Positions 1 through 9,758 of a stretch of 64,000 nt of DNA are shown one piece after another. Position numbers and translations under genes: made by a program. The stretch is from NCBI RefSeq assembly GCF_001956315.1, contig NZ_KV887140.1:60040-124039 (forward strand). The letters run 5' to 3'. The stretch comes from Sphingomonas montana. Lineage in GTDB: Bacteria; Pseudomonadota; Alphaproteobacteria; Sphingomonadales; Sphingomonadaceae. The notes under the pieces are model-generated. The model was not told the origin of the DNA. It was given only the letters and a program-made list of their open reading frames with translations, and did no database searches. Numbering within the stretch: the stretch's first letter is position 1; each line of letters starts with the position of its first letter.

Positions 1-912
1 GACCAGATCCACGCGATCGGCGTGAAGGAAGTCGCGCGGATCGACGCCGACATGCGCGCGACGATGGCGCGTAGCGGCTTCAAGGGCAGCTTCGCACAGT
101 TCCAGGCGTTCCTCCGCACCGACCCGCAATTCTATGCGCGCACGCCGGACGAACTGATGGGCGTGTCGGCCTATGTCGTGAAGCGGGTCGACGGCGAACT
201 CAAACACACGATCGGTTTCCTGCCGCGCTACCGCTTCACCATCCGCCCGGTGCCGGATGCGATCGCCCCCTATTACACCGGCGGTCGCGGCGGGCTGGAA
301 AGCTGCATGATGAATACGTACGACCTGCCGTCGCGGCCGCTGTACCAGATCCCCGCGCTGACCCTGCACGAATGCAATCCCGGCCACAGCCTCCAGGCCG
401 CCATCGCGCTGGAGGGGCCGGACCGCCCCGCCTTCCGCCGCTCTACCTATTTCTCCGGTTATGGCGAAGGCTGGGGCCTCTACACCGAATGGCTGGGCAC
501 GGTGATGGGCATCTACCGCACGCCCTATGAGGATTTCGGCCGGCTGTCGTACGAGATGTGGCGCGCCTGCCGGCTGGTGATCGACACCGGCCTCCATCAC
601 GAGGGCTGGACCCGCGCGCGGGCGATCGCCTACCTCTCCGACCATACCGCCCTGTCGCAGCATGAGATCGAGACGGAGGTCGATCGCTACATCAGCTGGC
701 CGGGTCAGGCGCTGGCGTACAAGCTGGGCGAAATGACGATCCGGCGAAAGCGCGCGGACGCCGAAAAGACGCTCGGCGCGCGCTTCGACCAGCGCTGGTT
801 TCACGACCTCATCCTGAACCTGGGGTCGGTCCCGCTGCCGTTGCTCGAACAGAAGATCGATGCGTGGATTGCGGGCGGCGGACGGAATACGCTCGACGTT
901 CCGACCTCCTGA
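1..912 (+). CDS. DUF885 family metalloprotein (C-terminal part; gene starts before the window)
   Basis: The open frame runs in from the left edge, so the N-terminus is missing and 303 codons are visible. The zinc-type motif HECNPGH lies at 367-387 and a GEGWGLYTE segment follows about 30 residues later, the HExxxGH plus downstream glutamate pattern of the DUF885 family. Members are mostly predicted secreted or periplasmic hydrolases of unknown substrate; a full-length member is about 580-620 aa, so roughly half is outside. The ATG at 22 is internal, because the family-like residues QIHAIGV precede it. A secreted S10 carboxypeptidase follows 32 bp downstream on the same strand, which suggests a peptide-degrading neighbourhood, but no substrate can be named. 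Confidence 0.85.
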   Translation, partial: DQIHAIGVKEVARIDADMRATMARSGFKGSFAQFQAFLRTDPQFYARTPDELMGVSAYVVKRVDGELKHTIGFLPRYRFTIRPVPDAIAPYYTGGRGGLESCMMNTYDLPSRPLYQIPALTLHECNPGHSLQAAIALEGPDRPAFRRSTYFSGYGEGWGLYTEWLGTVMGIYRTPYEDFGRLSYEMWRACRLVIDTGLHHEGWTRARAIAYLSDHTALSQHEIETEVDRYISWPGQALAYKLGEMTIRRKRADAEKTLGARFDQRWFHDLILNLGSVPLPLLEQKIDAWIAGGGRNTLDVPTS

Positions 913-944
913 CGCCCTTTCCCCCTTAGAATATCGGAGGCCGC

Positions 945-2519
945 ATGTCCGCCAAGTTCCTCGCCACGCTGTCGCTCGCCGCGCTGATCGGCGGCCCGCT
1001 TCCGGCGCAACCCCGCCCGGACGCGCCGCCCCCCGGCCGTGATGCGCCGGCCGACAAGGACCCTGACGTCGCCGCCGCCTCGGCGGTCGAGGATGCGCAG
1101 CCGAAACGCGGTGCCGTCACCGTCGCGGGGCGCAGCATCGCCTACACCGCCACCCCCGGCACGCTGACGATCCGTAACGAGGAAGGCGAACCGATCGCGT
1201 CGATGTTCTACGTCGCCTATGTCGCGGATCGGGCGAAGGGCGCGCGGCCGCGCCCGGTCACCTTCACGTTCAACGGCGGGCCGGGATCGTCCAGCATGTG
1301 GCTGCACATGGGGTCGATCGGCCCGGTGCAGGTGCAGATCGCGGACACCACCACCACCGCGCCCGCCCCCTACCGCATCGTGCCGAACCGCTTCTCGATG
1401 CTCGACAAGACCGACATCGTGTTCCTCGACGCGATCGGCACCGGCCTGTCGCGGCCGATCGGCAGGGCGAAGGTGAAGGACTTCGCCAGCGTCGACAAGG
1501 ATATCGACGCCTTCGCGCGCGGCATCATCCGTTACCTGACCATCGCCAACCGCTGGGACAGCCCGAAATTCCTGTTCGGCGAAAGCTACGGCACGCTGCG
1601 CGCCGCGGGCCTCGCCTATGCGCTGCAACAGCGGGGGGTCCAGATGAACGGCGTCGTGCTGCTGTCGTCCATCCTGAATTATGGCGTGCGCCAGCCGGGC
1701 TACGACCAGATCCACCTGACCTACCTGCCCACATACGCCGCTACCGCCTGGTATCATGACCGGCTGCCGAACCGCCCGGCGACGCTCGAACCCTTCCTGA
1801 GCGAGGTGCGGCAATGGGCGATCGGCCCCTATGCCAACGCGCTGGCCAAGGGCGATGCCCTGCCCGATGCGGAACGCGATGCGGTGGCACGGCAACTGTC
1901 CGCCTATACCGGCCTGTCGACGGACTATCTGATCCGGTCCGATCTGCGCGTCACGCTGTCCCGGTTCCGCAAGGAACTGATGCGCGACCGGCGCCGCACC
2001 GTCGGCCGGCTCGATTCGCGTTTCCTGGGCATCGATGCCGATCCGGTCGGTGAGGATCCCGAATATGACGCGACCGACGCGGCGATCAGCGGCCCCTATG
2101 TCGGTGCGCTCAACAGCTATCTGTTCGGGACGCTCGGCTACCGCACCCCGCTCAGCTACCGTCCGAACTTCTACGCCGAACTGGGTGGCGCCAACTGGAA
2201 CCAGGGCCACGCCGCCCCCGGCGGACGCGGCGGCGGCGCGGCGATGGCGCTTGCCAATACCGCGCTCGACCTGTCGGCCGCGATGCGGCAGAATCCCTAT
2301 CTGAAGGTCCTGTCGCTCAACGGCTATTACGACATGGCGACGCCGTTCTTCGGCGCGGAATATGATCTCGGCCATATGCAGCTCGACCGGTCGCTGCGCG
2401 GCAACCTGACCTTCCGCTACTACGAGGCCGGGCACATGGTCTATGTCAAACCCGCGGTAATGCCGCTGTTCAAGCGCGACCTCGACGCCTTCTACGACAG
2501 CGCGACCACCGCCCCCTGA
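945..2519 (+). CDS. Secreted S10 family serine carboxypeptidase
   Basis: 524 aa with a hydrophobic signal peptide (about residues 1-21, ending LPAQ), so it should act in the periplasm or outside the cell. Family S10 marks are clear: the oxyanion segment NGGPGSSS near residue 110, GESYG with nucleophile Ser214, an Asp in NGYYDMATP (Asp463) and a His in EAGHMVYV (His497), giving a complete Ser-Asp-His triad. The start is the ATG at 945 with CGGAGG a few bases upstream. Family members remove C-terminal amino acids from peptides. It lies 32 bp after the DUF885 gene and may be co-transcribed with it. A second S10 gene of similar layout sits at 61140-62636. Confidence 0.92.
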   Translation: MSAKFLATLSLAALIGGPLPAQPRPDAPPPGRDAPADKDPDVAAASAVEDAQPKRGAVTVAGRSIAYTATPGTLTIRNEEGEPIASMFYVAYVADRAKGARPRPVTFTFNGGPGSSSMWLHMGSIGPVQVQIADTTTTAPAPYRIVPNRFSMLDKTDIVFLDAIGTGLSRPIGRAKVKDFASVDKDIDAFARGIIRYLTIANRWDSPKFLFGESYGTLRAAGLAYALQQRGVQMNGVVLLSSILNYGVRQPGYDQIHLTYLPTYAATAWYHDRLPNRPATLEPFLSEVRQWAIGPYANALAKGDALPDAERDAVARQLSAYTGLSTDYLIRSDLRVTLSRFRKELMRDRRRTVGRLDSRFLGIDADPVGEDPEYDATDAAISGPYVGALNSYLFGTLGYRTPLSYRPNFYAELGGANWNQGHAAPGGRGGGAAMALANTALDLSAAMRQNPYLKVLSLNGYYDMATPFFGAEYDLGHMQLDRSLRGNLTFRYYEAGHMVYVKPAVMPLFKRDLDAFYDSATTAP

Positions 2520-2552
2520 CGCCCGCTCAGTCCGCGATGGATCCAGCTTGAT

Positions 2553-2663
2553 CCGCCCATCCCGAGCGAAGTCGAGGGACCCGTCGAGCGCAGCCGAGAC
2601 GAGCAACAGCGCCCCTCGGCTGCGCTCGAGGACAGGTGCCTCGACTGCGCTCGGCATGGACGG
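2553..2663. repeat. Two-level palindromic element, family B, copy 1
   Basis: About 111 bp between the convergent S10 and gamma-carbonic anhydrase genes. Outer arms CCGCCCAT / ATGGACGG and inner arms TCGAGCGCAGCCGAG / CTCGGCTGCGCTCGA are near-perfect inverted repeats, so the element folds into a long branched hairpin. The same design recurs at 48826-48933 and, diverged, at 36765-36848. It has no coding capacity. Confidence 0.8.
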
Positions 2664-2695
2664 ATCTGGTGTTAATCGCCGAAATTCCTCTCGCC

Positions 2696-3220
2696 CTAGT
2701 CGATCCGCACCAGCCCGGCCGCATAGTCGCGCGCCCGTGCCACATAGGCGACGGCCGACGCACGCAATCCCGCGATTGCGTCGGGGGACAGCGGGCGGAC
2801 GGCGCGCGCCGGGCTGCCCAGGATCAACTGCCCAGTCGAAAAAACCTTGCCCTCGGTCACCAGCGCGCCCGCACCGACCAGGCAATCCTCGCCGATCACC
2901 GCGCCGTTCAGCACGGTTGCCCCCATGCCGATCAGCACGTTGTCGCCCACCGCGCAGCCATGCAGGATGGCATGATGCCCAACGGTGACGCCCCGCCCGA
3001 TCGTCAGTGGCGCACCAGGATCGGAATGGAGCATCGCCCCTTCCTGGATGTTCGTTCCCGCCCCGATCAGGATCGGGCCGTTGTCGGCCCGCACCACCGC
3101 GCCGAACCAGATGCCCACATCGTCGCCCAGCCACGCATCGCCGATCACGTCGGCCGATGGCGCGATCCACACGCCCTCGCCCAGCGTGGGGCCTACCCCG
3201 CCGATCGCATAGACCGCCAT
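2696..3220 (-). CDS. Gamma-class carbonic anhydrase family protein
   Basis: 174 aa built of hexapeptide repeats (I/V-G-x-G/D type), the left-handed beta-helix fold of the YrdA/PaaY/Cam group. The putative zinc ligands are present: His65 in MLHSDPG and His82 and His87 in GHHAILHG, the H-x16-H-x4-H spacing of gamma carbonic anhydrases, plus the RADNGPI segment. The protein is probably cytosolic and trimeric; family members are either true carbonic anhydrases or related enzymes of unknown activity. The ATG overlaps the stop of malate synthase G by one base (TGATG), so it is the second gene of a coupled two-gene operon. The functional link to the glyoxylate cycle is not obvious. Confidence 0.88.
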   Translation of the reverse strand: MAVYAIGGVGPTLGEGVWIAPSADVIGDAWLGDDVGIWFGAVVRADNGPILIGAGTNIQEGAMLHSDPGAPLTIGRGVTVGHHAILHGCAVGDNVLIGMGATVLNGAVIGEDCLVGAGALVTEGKVFSTGQLILGSPARAVRPLSPDAIAGLRASAVAYVARARDYAAGLVRID

Positions 3221-5352
3221 CAGCCGCCCGCCCCCGCCTGCCCCGCCTTGGCCCGCGCGCGATAGGCGTGGAGCAGCGGTTCGGTATAGCCGCTGGGCTG
3301 GCCCACCCCTTCGAACACCAGCGCGCGCGCCGCCGCGAACGCCAGGCTGTCCTCCGCCCCCGCCATCGGCCGGTAGAGCGGATCGTCCCTGTTCTGCGCA
3401 TCGACCTTGGCCGCCATGCGGGTCAGCGCCGCCTCCGCCTCCGCCACGGTCGCCACGCCGTGCAGCAGCCAGTTTGCCATGTGCTGCGAACTGATCCGCA
3501 ACGTGGCGCGGTCCTCCATCAGCCCGACATCGTGGATATCGGGCACCTTGGAACAGCCGACCCCCTGATCCACCCAGCGCACGACATAGCCCAGGATACC
3601 CTGCGCATTATTGTCCAGTTCGTCGCGCACCTCCTGCGCGCTCCAGTTCTGCCCGCGCGCCAGCGGCACGGTCAGCAGCCGGTCGAGCGACGCGACCGGT
3701 TCGGCCGCCCGTTCCGCCTGCCGCGCGACCACGTCGACCGCGTGATAATGCGTCGCGTGCAGCGTGGCGGCGGTCGGCGACGGCACCCAGGCGGTGTTCG
3801 CGCCGGTCCGCGGATGGCCGATCTTCTGGTCCAGCATGTCCGCCATCCGGTCCGGCGCTGCCCACATGCCCTTCCCGATCTGCGCCCGGCCCGCCATGCC
3901 GCACGCCAGCCCGATCTGGACGTTGCGGTCCTCATAGGCGACGATCCAGTCGCTCGCCTTCATGTCACCCTTGCGCAGCATCGGCCCGGCCCGCATCGAC
4001 GTGTGCAGCTCGTCTCCGGTCCGGTCCAGGAACCCGGTGTTGATGAACATGATACGGTCCTTCACCGCCGCGATGCAGGCCGCCAGATTGGCCGACGTCC
4101 GCCGTTCCTCGTCCATCACGCCGACCTTGATCGTGTGGCGGGTGAGGCCGATCAGGTCCTCCACCGCGTCGAACAGCCGGTTCGTGAACGCCGCCTCGTG
4201 CGGTCCGTGCATCTTGGGCTTCACGATGTAGATCGACCCGGCCCGGCTGTTGCGGCCCATCCTGTCATCAACGGCCCCCGCGCGGCCCAGGTCGTGCAGC
4301 CCGATCAGGCTGGTCATGATCACATCCAATATTCCTTCCGGTGCCTGCGCCCCGTCCGGCAGCAATATGGCCGGCGTCGTCATCAGGTGGCCGACATTGC
4401 GCACGAACATCAGGCTGCGCCCCGGCAGCGCGAGGTCCGATCCGTCCACCGCGACATAATGCCGGTCGGGGGCCAGCCGCCGGGTCATCGTCCGCCCGCC
4501 CTTTTCGAACACCGCCTCCAGCGTCCCCTGCATCAGGCCCAGCCAGTTGCCATAGGCGGCGACCTTGTCCGCGGCATCGACCGCCGCGATCGAATCCTCG
4601 AGATCCGCAATGGTCGACAGCGCCGACTCCAGCACCACGTCCGCCAGACCGGCCGGATCGGTCCGGCCGATCGGATGATCGCGGTCGATCACCAGTTCGA
4701 TATGCAGCCCGTTGTTGCGTAGCAGCAGCGTATCGGCCGCCCGCCCGACGAGCTGCGCCGGATCGGCCAGCGCCGGTTCGCCGCCCGTCCAGTCCGCCCA
4801 TGTGCCATCGGCCAGCGGCACGGCGGTATCGAGAAACGCCTTGGCCCAGGCGATCACCTGCGCGCCGCGGACGGCGTCATAATCCTTGCCCGTCGCCGTG
4901 CCCGGTATCGCGTCCGTACCGTACAGCGCGTCGTACAGGCTGCCCCAGCGCGCATTCGCGGCGTTCAGCAGGAAGCGCGCGTTCAGGATCGGCACCACCA
5001 GCTGCGGCCCGGCCAGCACCGCCACCTCCTCGTCGACGCCGGTCGGCGCCACCGCGAACGGCGCGGGTTCCGGCACCAGATAACCGATCTCCCGCAGGAA
5101 AAGCTGATACTCCGACTGGTCGATCGGCTGGCCGGCGCGGGCGTCGTGCCACGCGTCGATCCGCGCCTGCATCGCGTCACGCACCGCCAGCAGCGCGGCA
5201 TTCTCAGGCGCGAACCGCGCATGGAGATCGGCCACACCCTGCCAGAACGGCTCCGCCGCAATGCCCGTCCCCGGCAGGACGCGCGTCTCGACAAAGTCCG
5301 CCAGGATGGTCGCGACCCGTAATCCGGCGCGGTCCTGATAGGTCTCGGTCAT
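3220..5352 (-). CDS. glcB: Malate synthase G
   Basis: 710 aa, the usual length of the monomeric G isoform (about 720). It condenses glyoxylate with acetyl-CoA to malate in the glyoxylate bypass and glycolate use. The family block [15 protein letters not shown] and the N-terminal domain around [15 protein letters not shown] are recognisable. The start ATG at 5352 is preceded on its strand by an AGAGAGAGGTGCC purine stretch that serves as ribosome binding site. No isocitrate lyase gene lies next to it. A LysR gene is divergent at 122 bp and is the natural candidate regulator. The downstream gamma-carbonic anhydrase gene is translationally coupled. Confidence 0.96.
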   Translation of the reverse strand: MTETYQDRAGLRVATILADFVETRVLPGTGIAAEPFWQGVADLHARFAPENAALLAVRDAMQARIDAWHDARAGQPIDQSEYQLFLREIGYLVPEPAPFAVAPTGVDEEVAVLAGPQLVVPILNARFLLNAANARWGSLYDALYGTDAIPGTATGKDYDAVRGAQVIAWAKAFLDTAVPLADGTWADWTGGEPALADPAQLVGRAADTLLLRNNGLHIELVIDRDHPIGRTDPAGLADVVLESALSTIADLEDSIAAVDAADKVAAYGNWLGLMQGTLEAVFEKGGRTMTRRLAPDRHYVAVDGSDLALPGRSLMFVRNVGHLMTTPAILLPDGAQAPEGILDVIMTSLIGLHDLGRAGAVDDRMGRNSRAGSIYIVKPKMHGPHEAAFTNRLFDAVEDLIGLTRHTIKVGVMDEERRTSANLAACIAAVKDRIMFINTGFLDRTGDELHTSMRAGPMLRKGDMKASDWIVAYEDRNVQIGLACGMAGRAQIGKGMWAAPDRMADMLDQKIGHPRTGANTAWVPSPTAATLHATHYHAVDVVARQAERAAEPVASLDRLLTVPLARGQNWSAQEVRDELDNNAQGILGYVVRWVDQGVGCSKVPDIHDVGLMEDRATLRISSQHMANWLLHGVATVAEAEAALTRMAAKVDAQNRDDPLYRPMAGAEDSLAFAAARALVFEGVGQPSGYTEPLLHAYRARAKAGQAGAGG

Positions 5353-5474
5353 GCGGCACCTCTCTCTGCTCCGCTGCGGCTGTCCGCGCGGTCAGTCTCC
5401 GTTATAGACCCCCGCCGGTCATGCCGGTAGCGGGCGAAAGATCGAAACAGCTTTTCCCGACAGGAACAGATGCG

Positions 5475-6395
5475 GTGGACCCGGACTATGACCTGTTCGC
5501 CCGGATCGTGGAGGCCGGCAGCCTGTCCGCCGCCGGGCGCACGCTGTCGATGTCGCCCGCGATGGTCTCCAAGCGGCTTGCCCGGCTGGAGGCGCGGCTG
5601 GGCGTCCGGCTCGTCCACCGGACCACGCGCCGGCTGGCGCTGACCGATGCCGGTGCGCGGTTCCACGGCGACGTGCTGGCGATCCTGGCGGCGATCCGCG
5701 CGGCAGAGAACCGGCTGAACGGCGTGCGCGACGAACCGGTCGGGCCGCTGCGCGTTTCCGCGCCAACTTCGTTCGGCCGGCTGCATATCGCGCCCTATCT
5801 CGCCACCTTCCTGGGCGATCATCCGCGCGTCGAACTCGATCTCGACCTGTCGGACGCCAATGTCGACCTGCTGTCCGCGCGGATCGATCTCGCGGTCCGG
5901 ATCACCGCCGACATTCCCGCCGGCCTGACCGCACACCGGCTTGCGGACAGCCGCCGCGTGCTCTGCGCCGCGCCCGCCTATCTCGCCCGGCACGGCGCGC
6001 CCGCCGACATCGCCGCGCTGGCGAACCACCGGCTGCTGGCCGCCACCGGGCAACTCCCCTGGCGGCTCGTCAACGGCCGCCTGCGCCGGGCGGTCGACGG
6101 GAACAGCCATGTTCGCACGAACAGCAGCGAGATCGTGCGCGAACTGGCGGTCGCCGGCATCGGCATCGCGCTGCGGTCGCTATGGGACGTGGGCGACGCG
6201 ATCGCTTGCGGCGCGCTGGTCCGCGTCCTGCCCGACTGGGCGGGGCCGACCGATCTCGGCATCTACGCGGTCCACCCCCGGTCGCCCGCCGTGCCCCCGG
6301 CGGTCACCGCCTTCATCACCTTCCTGCGCGGGACCTTCGATCCGCCGCCCTGGGGCGCCGACGACCGCGCCGACGGATATCAGACCCGGTTTTAA
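5475..6395 (+). CDS. LysR family transcriptional regulator
   Basis: 306 aa from a GTG start. The winged helix-turn-helix of LysR regulators spans about residues 5-62 (DYDLFARIVEAGSLSAAGRT, then SMSPAMVSKRLARLE), followed by the periplasmic-binding-protein-like effector domain. The same frame is open much further upstream inside the antisense of glcB, but the GTG at 5475 has AGGAA about 9 bases before it and gives the normal family length; an ATG at 5421 would add 18 unlikely residues. It is divergent from glcB, so autoregulation and control of malate synthase are plausible but inferred. Subfamily sequence resembles the short-linker regulators annotated near oxidoreductases; the effector is unknown. 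Confidence 0.9.
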   Translation: MDPDYDLFARIVEAGSLSAAGRTLSMSPAMVSKRLARLEARLGVRLVHRTTRRLALTDAGARFHGDVLAILAAIRAAENRLNGVRDEPVGPLRVSAPTSFGRLHIAPYLATFLGDHPRVELDLDLSDANVDLLSARIDLAVRITADIPAGLTAHRLADSRRVLCAAPAYLARHGAPADIAALANHRLLAATGQLPWRLVNGRLRRAVDGNSHVRTNSSEIVRELAVAGIGIALRSLWDVGDAIACGALVRVLPDWAGPTDLGIYAVHPRSPAVPPAVTAFITFLRGTFDPPPWGADDRADGYQTRF

Positions 6396-6410
6396 ACAGG
6401 CCCGACCATC

Positions 6411-6513
6411 ACCGTCGTCATCCCGGACTTGATCCGGGATCCATTATCACTTCGTCCGGGGCCAGCCACAGCCGGAGTGATAATGGATCCTGACTTTCGT
6501 CAGGATGACAGTC
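6411..6513. repeat. Palindromic element, family A, copy 1
   Basis: Located between the convergent LysR and TonB-receptor genes. The left half carries GTCATCCCGGACTTGATCC then GGATCCATTATCAC; the right half carries GTGATAATGGATCCTGAC then TTTCGTCAGGATGAC. The two halves are inverted copies of one another around a variable centre of about 25 bp, and each half has a smaller hairpin of its own. It could terminate transcription from both sides. Seven related copies lie in this window. Confidence 0.85.
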
Positions 6514-6554
6514 GCGCGGTCAGATGCTGTATCTCGTGAAAGGCGAGGCCTACC

Positions 6555-8561
6555 TCAGTTCAGCCGAATACCGATCCACAAGGTCCGCGGCGTTCCGAGG
6601 TCGATCGACCCCGCCTGGTTGCGCGTCACCACCGCCGCGTCGAACAGATTTTCCGCCCGCGCCACGATCGCCACCCGCCGCGTGATGCCGACCCGCGCGA
6701 CCGCATCGAACGTGAATGCGTCCGGCAACGCGTCGGTTTCCAGGTCGTCCTCGAACTGCCGCCCGACATAACGCGCGGTGCCGGACAGCGACCAGTTGAC
6801 CGCCGGCGTCCAGGCGATTGTCGCGCTGCCGGCATGGCGCGGGCTCTGCGACGGCGCGAACCCGTCCAGCGCGGCGGACTGGCCCGATCCCCGGACCTGC
6901 GCGTCGCTATAGGCGTAGGACGCATCGATCGTGACCTCGCCGAGCCCGGCCGCAAGAGTGACCTCGACACCTTTGGCGATCACCGCGTCCACGTTGCGCC
7001 GCTGGCGCAGGTTGGTGCCGATCGTCACGTTGGCGATCGCATCGTTCAGCCGGTTGTAGAACGCCGTCACGCCGATCCGCACGTTCCGCGCCGGGGTCAG
7101 GTCCACGCCCCCTTCCACCCCGCGCAGCTTCTCCAGCCCCAACGCCGCGTTCGCCTGCGTCGTGACCGGGAACACCACGAACGGCCGGTACAGCTCGTTC
7201 AGCGTGGGCACCCGGAACCCGGTATAGCCCGCGACGCGCAGCGCCACGGCGTCGGTGGCGCGCAGCACCGCCCCCGCCCGGCCCGTCGCGGCCACACCGT
7301 CGCGGTTCGCGAACCGCTGGTCGCTGACCACCGCCCCGGCCGCCGACCTTTCCCGGAAGAACCCGTCGTCGATCGTCCAGCGATCGGCCCCCACCCCGCC
7401 GGTCAGGACGATCCGGCCGATCGTCCAGTCATCCTCCACGAACAACCCGGCCGTGCTGGTCCGACCGCCCGCATTGCGCCGGGTGGTGACCAGTCCGGTG
7501 ACCGCGCTGTACGCATCCTCGGACAACCCCCCCTCGCCTGCCCGTGCATCCACCCCGATGCGCAGCACATGATCGGGGCCGACCGGCGGGCGCAGCTCGA
7601 TCTTCCCACCAAGCCCCGTCGACGGCGTGTTGCGCTGGTCCAGCGTCAGCCGGAAATTGGTCGCGCTGATCACCCGGTTGCTGAAATTGCGCGCCTGGAC
7701 ATAGGCGAGCGCATCGACCTGCCACGCGCCGCGGTGGACCAGCCGGATGCTGGCATCCTGCCCTTCCGAACGGCTGTCCGCACCGCGAAACCGCAACGTG
7801 CGGTTGTCGTCATAGACCAGGCCACGGAACTGCAGGTCCGTATCCGCCCCGATCGGTGCAACAGTCCGCAGACCGACCGACCAGTCGCGGTAGCGTGCCC
7901 GCACGGTCGCCGGTCCGCGCTGTGCCATGGGCGTCGTGAAGAACCCGTCGCCCCGTTCGTACCGGCCCGACAGCGTCGCGAACCCCCCGCCCAGATCGGG
8001 CGAGATCGCCGCCGAGACGCTCGACGCATCGCGGCTGCCGTAGAATGCGCTGGCGGAGTAGTCGGGCAGGTCCGCCCGGGTTGCGCTGACCAGCTCGATC
8101 GTGCCGGCCACCGCACCCGCGCCGAACGGCCCCGCCCCGCCGCCGCGGGTGATCCGCACGCCCGACAGCCGGTCGCCCACCAGCGCGCTGAACGGGACAT
8201 AGCCGAAGAACGGATCGGCCAGCGGCACCCCGTCCAGCAGCACCAGCGCCCGGCTCGACGCGTTGCCACCCAGCGCGCGCAACGTCACGCCCTGCGCCGA
8301 CGGGTTGGCCGACCGGCTGTCGGACCGCCGGAACTGCTGGAACCCCGCTACGTCCTTCAACACATTCTCGACGCGGTCCGACGCCTCGCCCGTCAGCCGG
8401 TCCCGCCCGATGACGGTCGATCCATAAGCCGGCGTCCCCGGCGGCAACGGCAGGCCGGACCCCAGCACGACGATCTCGTCGGTCGTCGTGGTGGATGTCT
8501 GCGCGATCGCCGGCAACGGCGCGACCAACGCGATGATGGTGAGGATGTGGAAACGACGCAT
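6555..8561 (-). CDS. TonB-dependent outer-membrane receptor
   Basis: 668 aa from the ATG at 8561, which begins a classic signal peptide (MRRFHILTIIALVAPLPAIA). A TonB-box-like stretch DEIVVLG follows, then a plug domain with ALGGNASSRALVLLDGVPL, then an antiparallel barrel and the family C-terminal block ARAENLFD. An in-frame ATG at 8618 would put 19 residues before the signal peptide and is unlikely. The plug layout is of the BtuB/siderophore type, but no cobalamin riboswitch was found upstream and no neighbouring transport genes define a ligand. It stands alone, with palindromic repeats on both sides. Confidence 0.9.
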   Translation of the reverse strand: MRRFHILTIIALVAPLPAIAQTSTTTTDEIVVLGSGLPLPPGTPAYGSTVIGRDRLTGEASDRVENVLKDVAGFQQFRRSDSRSANPSAQGVTLRALGGNASSRALVLLDGVPLADPFFGYVPFSALVGDRLSGVRITRGGGAGPFGAGAVAGTIELVSATRADLPDYSASAFYGSRDASSVSAAISPDLGGGFATLSGRYERGDGFFTTPMAQRGPATVRARYRDWSVGLRTVAPIGADTDLQFRGLVYDDNRTLRFRGADSRSEGQDASIRLVHRGAWQVDALAYVQARNFSNRVISATNFRLTLDQRNTPSTGLGGKIELRPPVGPDHVLRIGVDARAGEGGLSEDAYSAVTGLVTTRRNAGGRTSTAGLFVEDDWTIGRIVLTGGVGADRWTIDDGFFRERSAAGAVVSDQRFANRDGVAATGRAGAVLRATDAVALRVAGYTGFRVPTLNELYRPFVVFPVTTQANAALGLEKLRGVEGGVDLTPARNVRIGVTAFYNRLNDAIANVTIGTNLRQRRNVDAVIAKGVEVTLAAGLGEVTIDASYAYSDAQVRGSGQSAALDGFAPSQSPRHAGSATIAWTPAVNWSLSGTARYVGRQFEDDLETDALPDAFTFDAVARVGITRRVAIVARAENLFDAAVVTRNQAGSIDLGTPRTLWIGIRLN

Positions 8562-8682
8562 CGGGAACAGGCTTTCGGGACTCGGACGGAAGGCCCGGAC
8601 ATGCGCGCCCCATGCCACAGAATGCGGGGTGGAACCGCCGATTACGAGGCGAACGGCTCATAGCTGAAACACCCACACCGCC

Positions 8683-8781
8683 ACCGTCATCCCAGCGGAC
8701 GCTGGGATCCATTATCACGACGGTCGCGGGTTACCCCCAAGCGTAATGATAATGGATCCTGACGTCGGTCAGAATGACGGT
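8683..8781. repeat. Palindromic element, family A, copy 2
   Basis: Same architecture as copy 1: ACCGTCATCCCAGCGGACG and GGATCCATTATCAC on the left, ATGATAATGGATCCTGACG and GGTCAGAATGACGGT on the right, with a 20-25 bp unrelated centre. It occupies most of the 250-bp gap between the phosphatidylserine decarboxylase stop and the receptor start, so it lies in the receptor's upstream region. The remaining bases of that gap show no recognisable riboswitch or promoter. Confidence 0.85.
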
Positions 8782-8811
8782 TGAGAGGTTGTGACGGGCA
8801 TCACGACCCTC

Positions 8812-9723
8812 TCAACCGCCGAACCCGAAATCCCCCTGCCGCCCCGCAACCCCCTCATCCCGGACCGGTAACCGCATCAGCGCCGTGCCCGCACGAATCT
8901 GCGTTCCCTCCGTCGCGCACAGCGCGAAGCCCTTCGGCGCGAACAGCAGGATGGTCGATCCATGCTCGAACCAACCCATCTCCGCCCCCTTGACGACGGA
9001 CACGGCGCACGGGATCCGCCGCGGCCCGCCCTCGCGCAGCAACTTTTCCGTATCCAGGCAGTGCAGCCGGATCCCGGCCACCAGGATCGCGGCGACCGGC
9101 ACCAGCAGCAGCGGCCACCCCCCCTGCCGCAACCGCAGCCGCAGCACCGCCCGCTCGTTGCGGCAGAACAGCCGCTCGACCCGCTTCAGCGCGATCGGGT
9201 TCACGTTCCAGGTGTCGCCCGACAGATAGCGGATCTCCTCCACCACCGCGTCGTGCGGCGCGTGAAACCGGTGGTACATCCCGGCGGTCAGCCGCAGCGT
9301 CACGTAGCTGCCGTCGCGGTACGGTGCGGCGAGCACCGCGTCGCCCAGCAACTCGGTCAGCGTGTAGGGCGAACCCTTGACCTGCAGCAGCATGTCCCCC
9401 TCGATGCGTCCGCAGGCCCCGACGATCGCGTCGCACGGGCTGGCGACGATGGCGGGGTCGGGGTCGGCCACCCGCGCGCCGGGCCTTAGCGCGCGGGTGA
9501 AACCGGCATGCAGGCTGCGATACCGGCTTTCGGCCGCGTCGGTCAGGTCGACGTCGGAAAAGAACCGCCACGCCGCAATGCTCGCGCGCGCGACCAGCGG
9601 CTGTTCGATCCGGCTGATCCGCCCCATCAGGGTCGTCGCGAACCGCCGCGGCAGGCGGTTGGTCAGCAGGAAATTCAGATTCTCCTGCATCAGGAAACGG
9701 GTGATCGCGGCGCGGACTGTCAT
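8812..9723 (-). CDS. psd: Phosphatidylserine decarboxylase proenzyme (long, type I-like)
   Basis: About 303 aa. It converts phosphatidylserine to phosphatidylethanolamine at the membrane through a self-generated pyruvoyl group. The self-cleavage site is visible as GWFEHGST, equivalent to LGST of other family members, with the future pyruvoyl Ser at about residue 256. The substrate-pocket histidines lie in MYHRFHAPHD. The ATG at 9723 has GGGAA six bases upstream; the alternative ATG at 9729 abuts that same GGGAA. Many alphaproteobacteria carry a shorter Psd next to pssA, so this may be a second enzyme. It is divergent from the aminotransferase at 9759, with only 35 bp between the starts, in a lipid-enzyme neighbourhood. 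Confidence 0.88.
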   Translation of the reverse strand: MTVRAAITRFLMQENLNFLLTNRLPRRFATTLMGRISRIEQPLVARASIAAWRFFSDVDLTDAAESRYRSLHAGFTRALRPGARVADPDPAIVASPCDAIVGACGRIEGDMLLQVKGSPYTLTELLGDAVLAAPYRDGSYVTLRLTAGMYHRFHAPHDAVVEEIRYLSGDTWNVNPIALKRVERLFCRNERAVLRLRLRQGGWPLLLVPVAAILVAGIRLHCLDTEKLLREGGPRRIPCAVSVVKGAEMGWFEHGSTILLFAPKGFALCATEGTQIRAGTALMRLPVRDEGVAGRQGDFGFGG

Positions 9724-9758
9724 CAACATTTCCCGGTTCGGTCATAACGGTCGCGGTC

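Noticed and set aside
3007..4722. 571-codon open frame antisense to malate synthase
   Set aside because: Arg/His/Pro-rich shadow of glcB without any motif.
8562..8811. Possible cobalamin riboswitch upstream of the TonB-dependent receptor
   Set aside because: No B12-box-like conserved core could be found; most of the gap is a family A palindrome.
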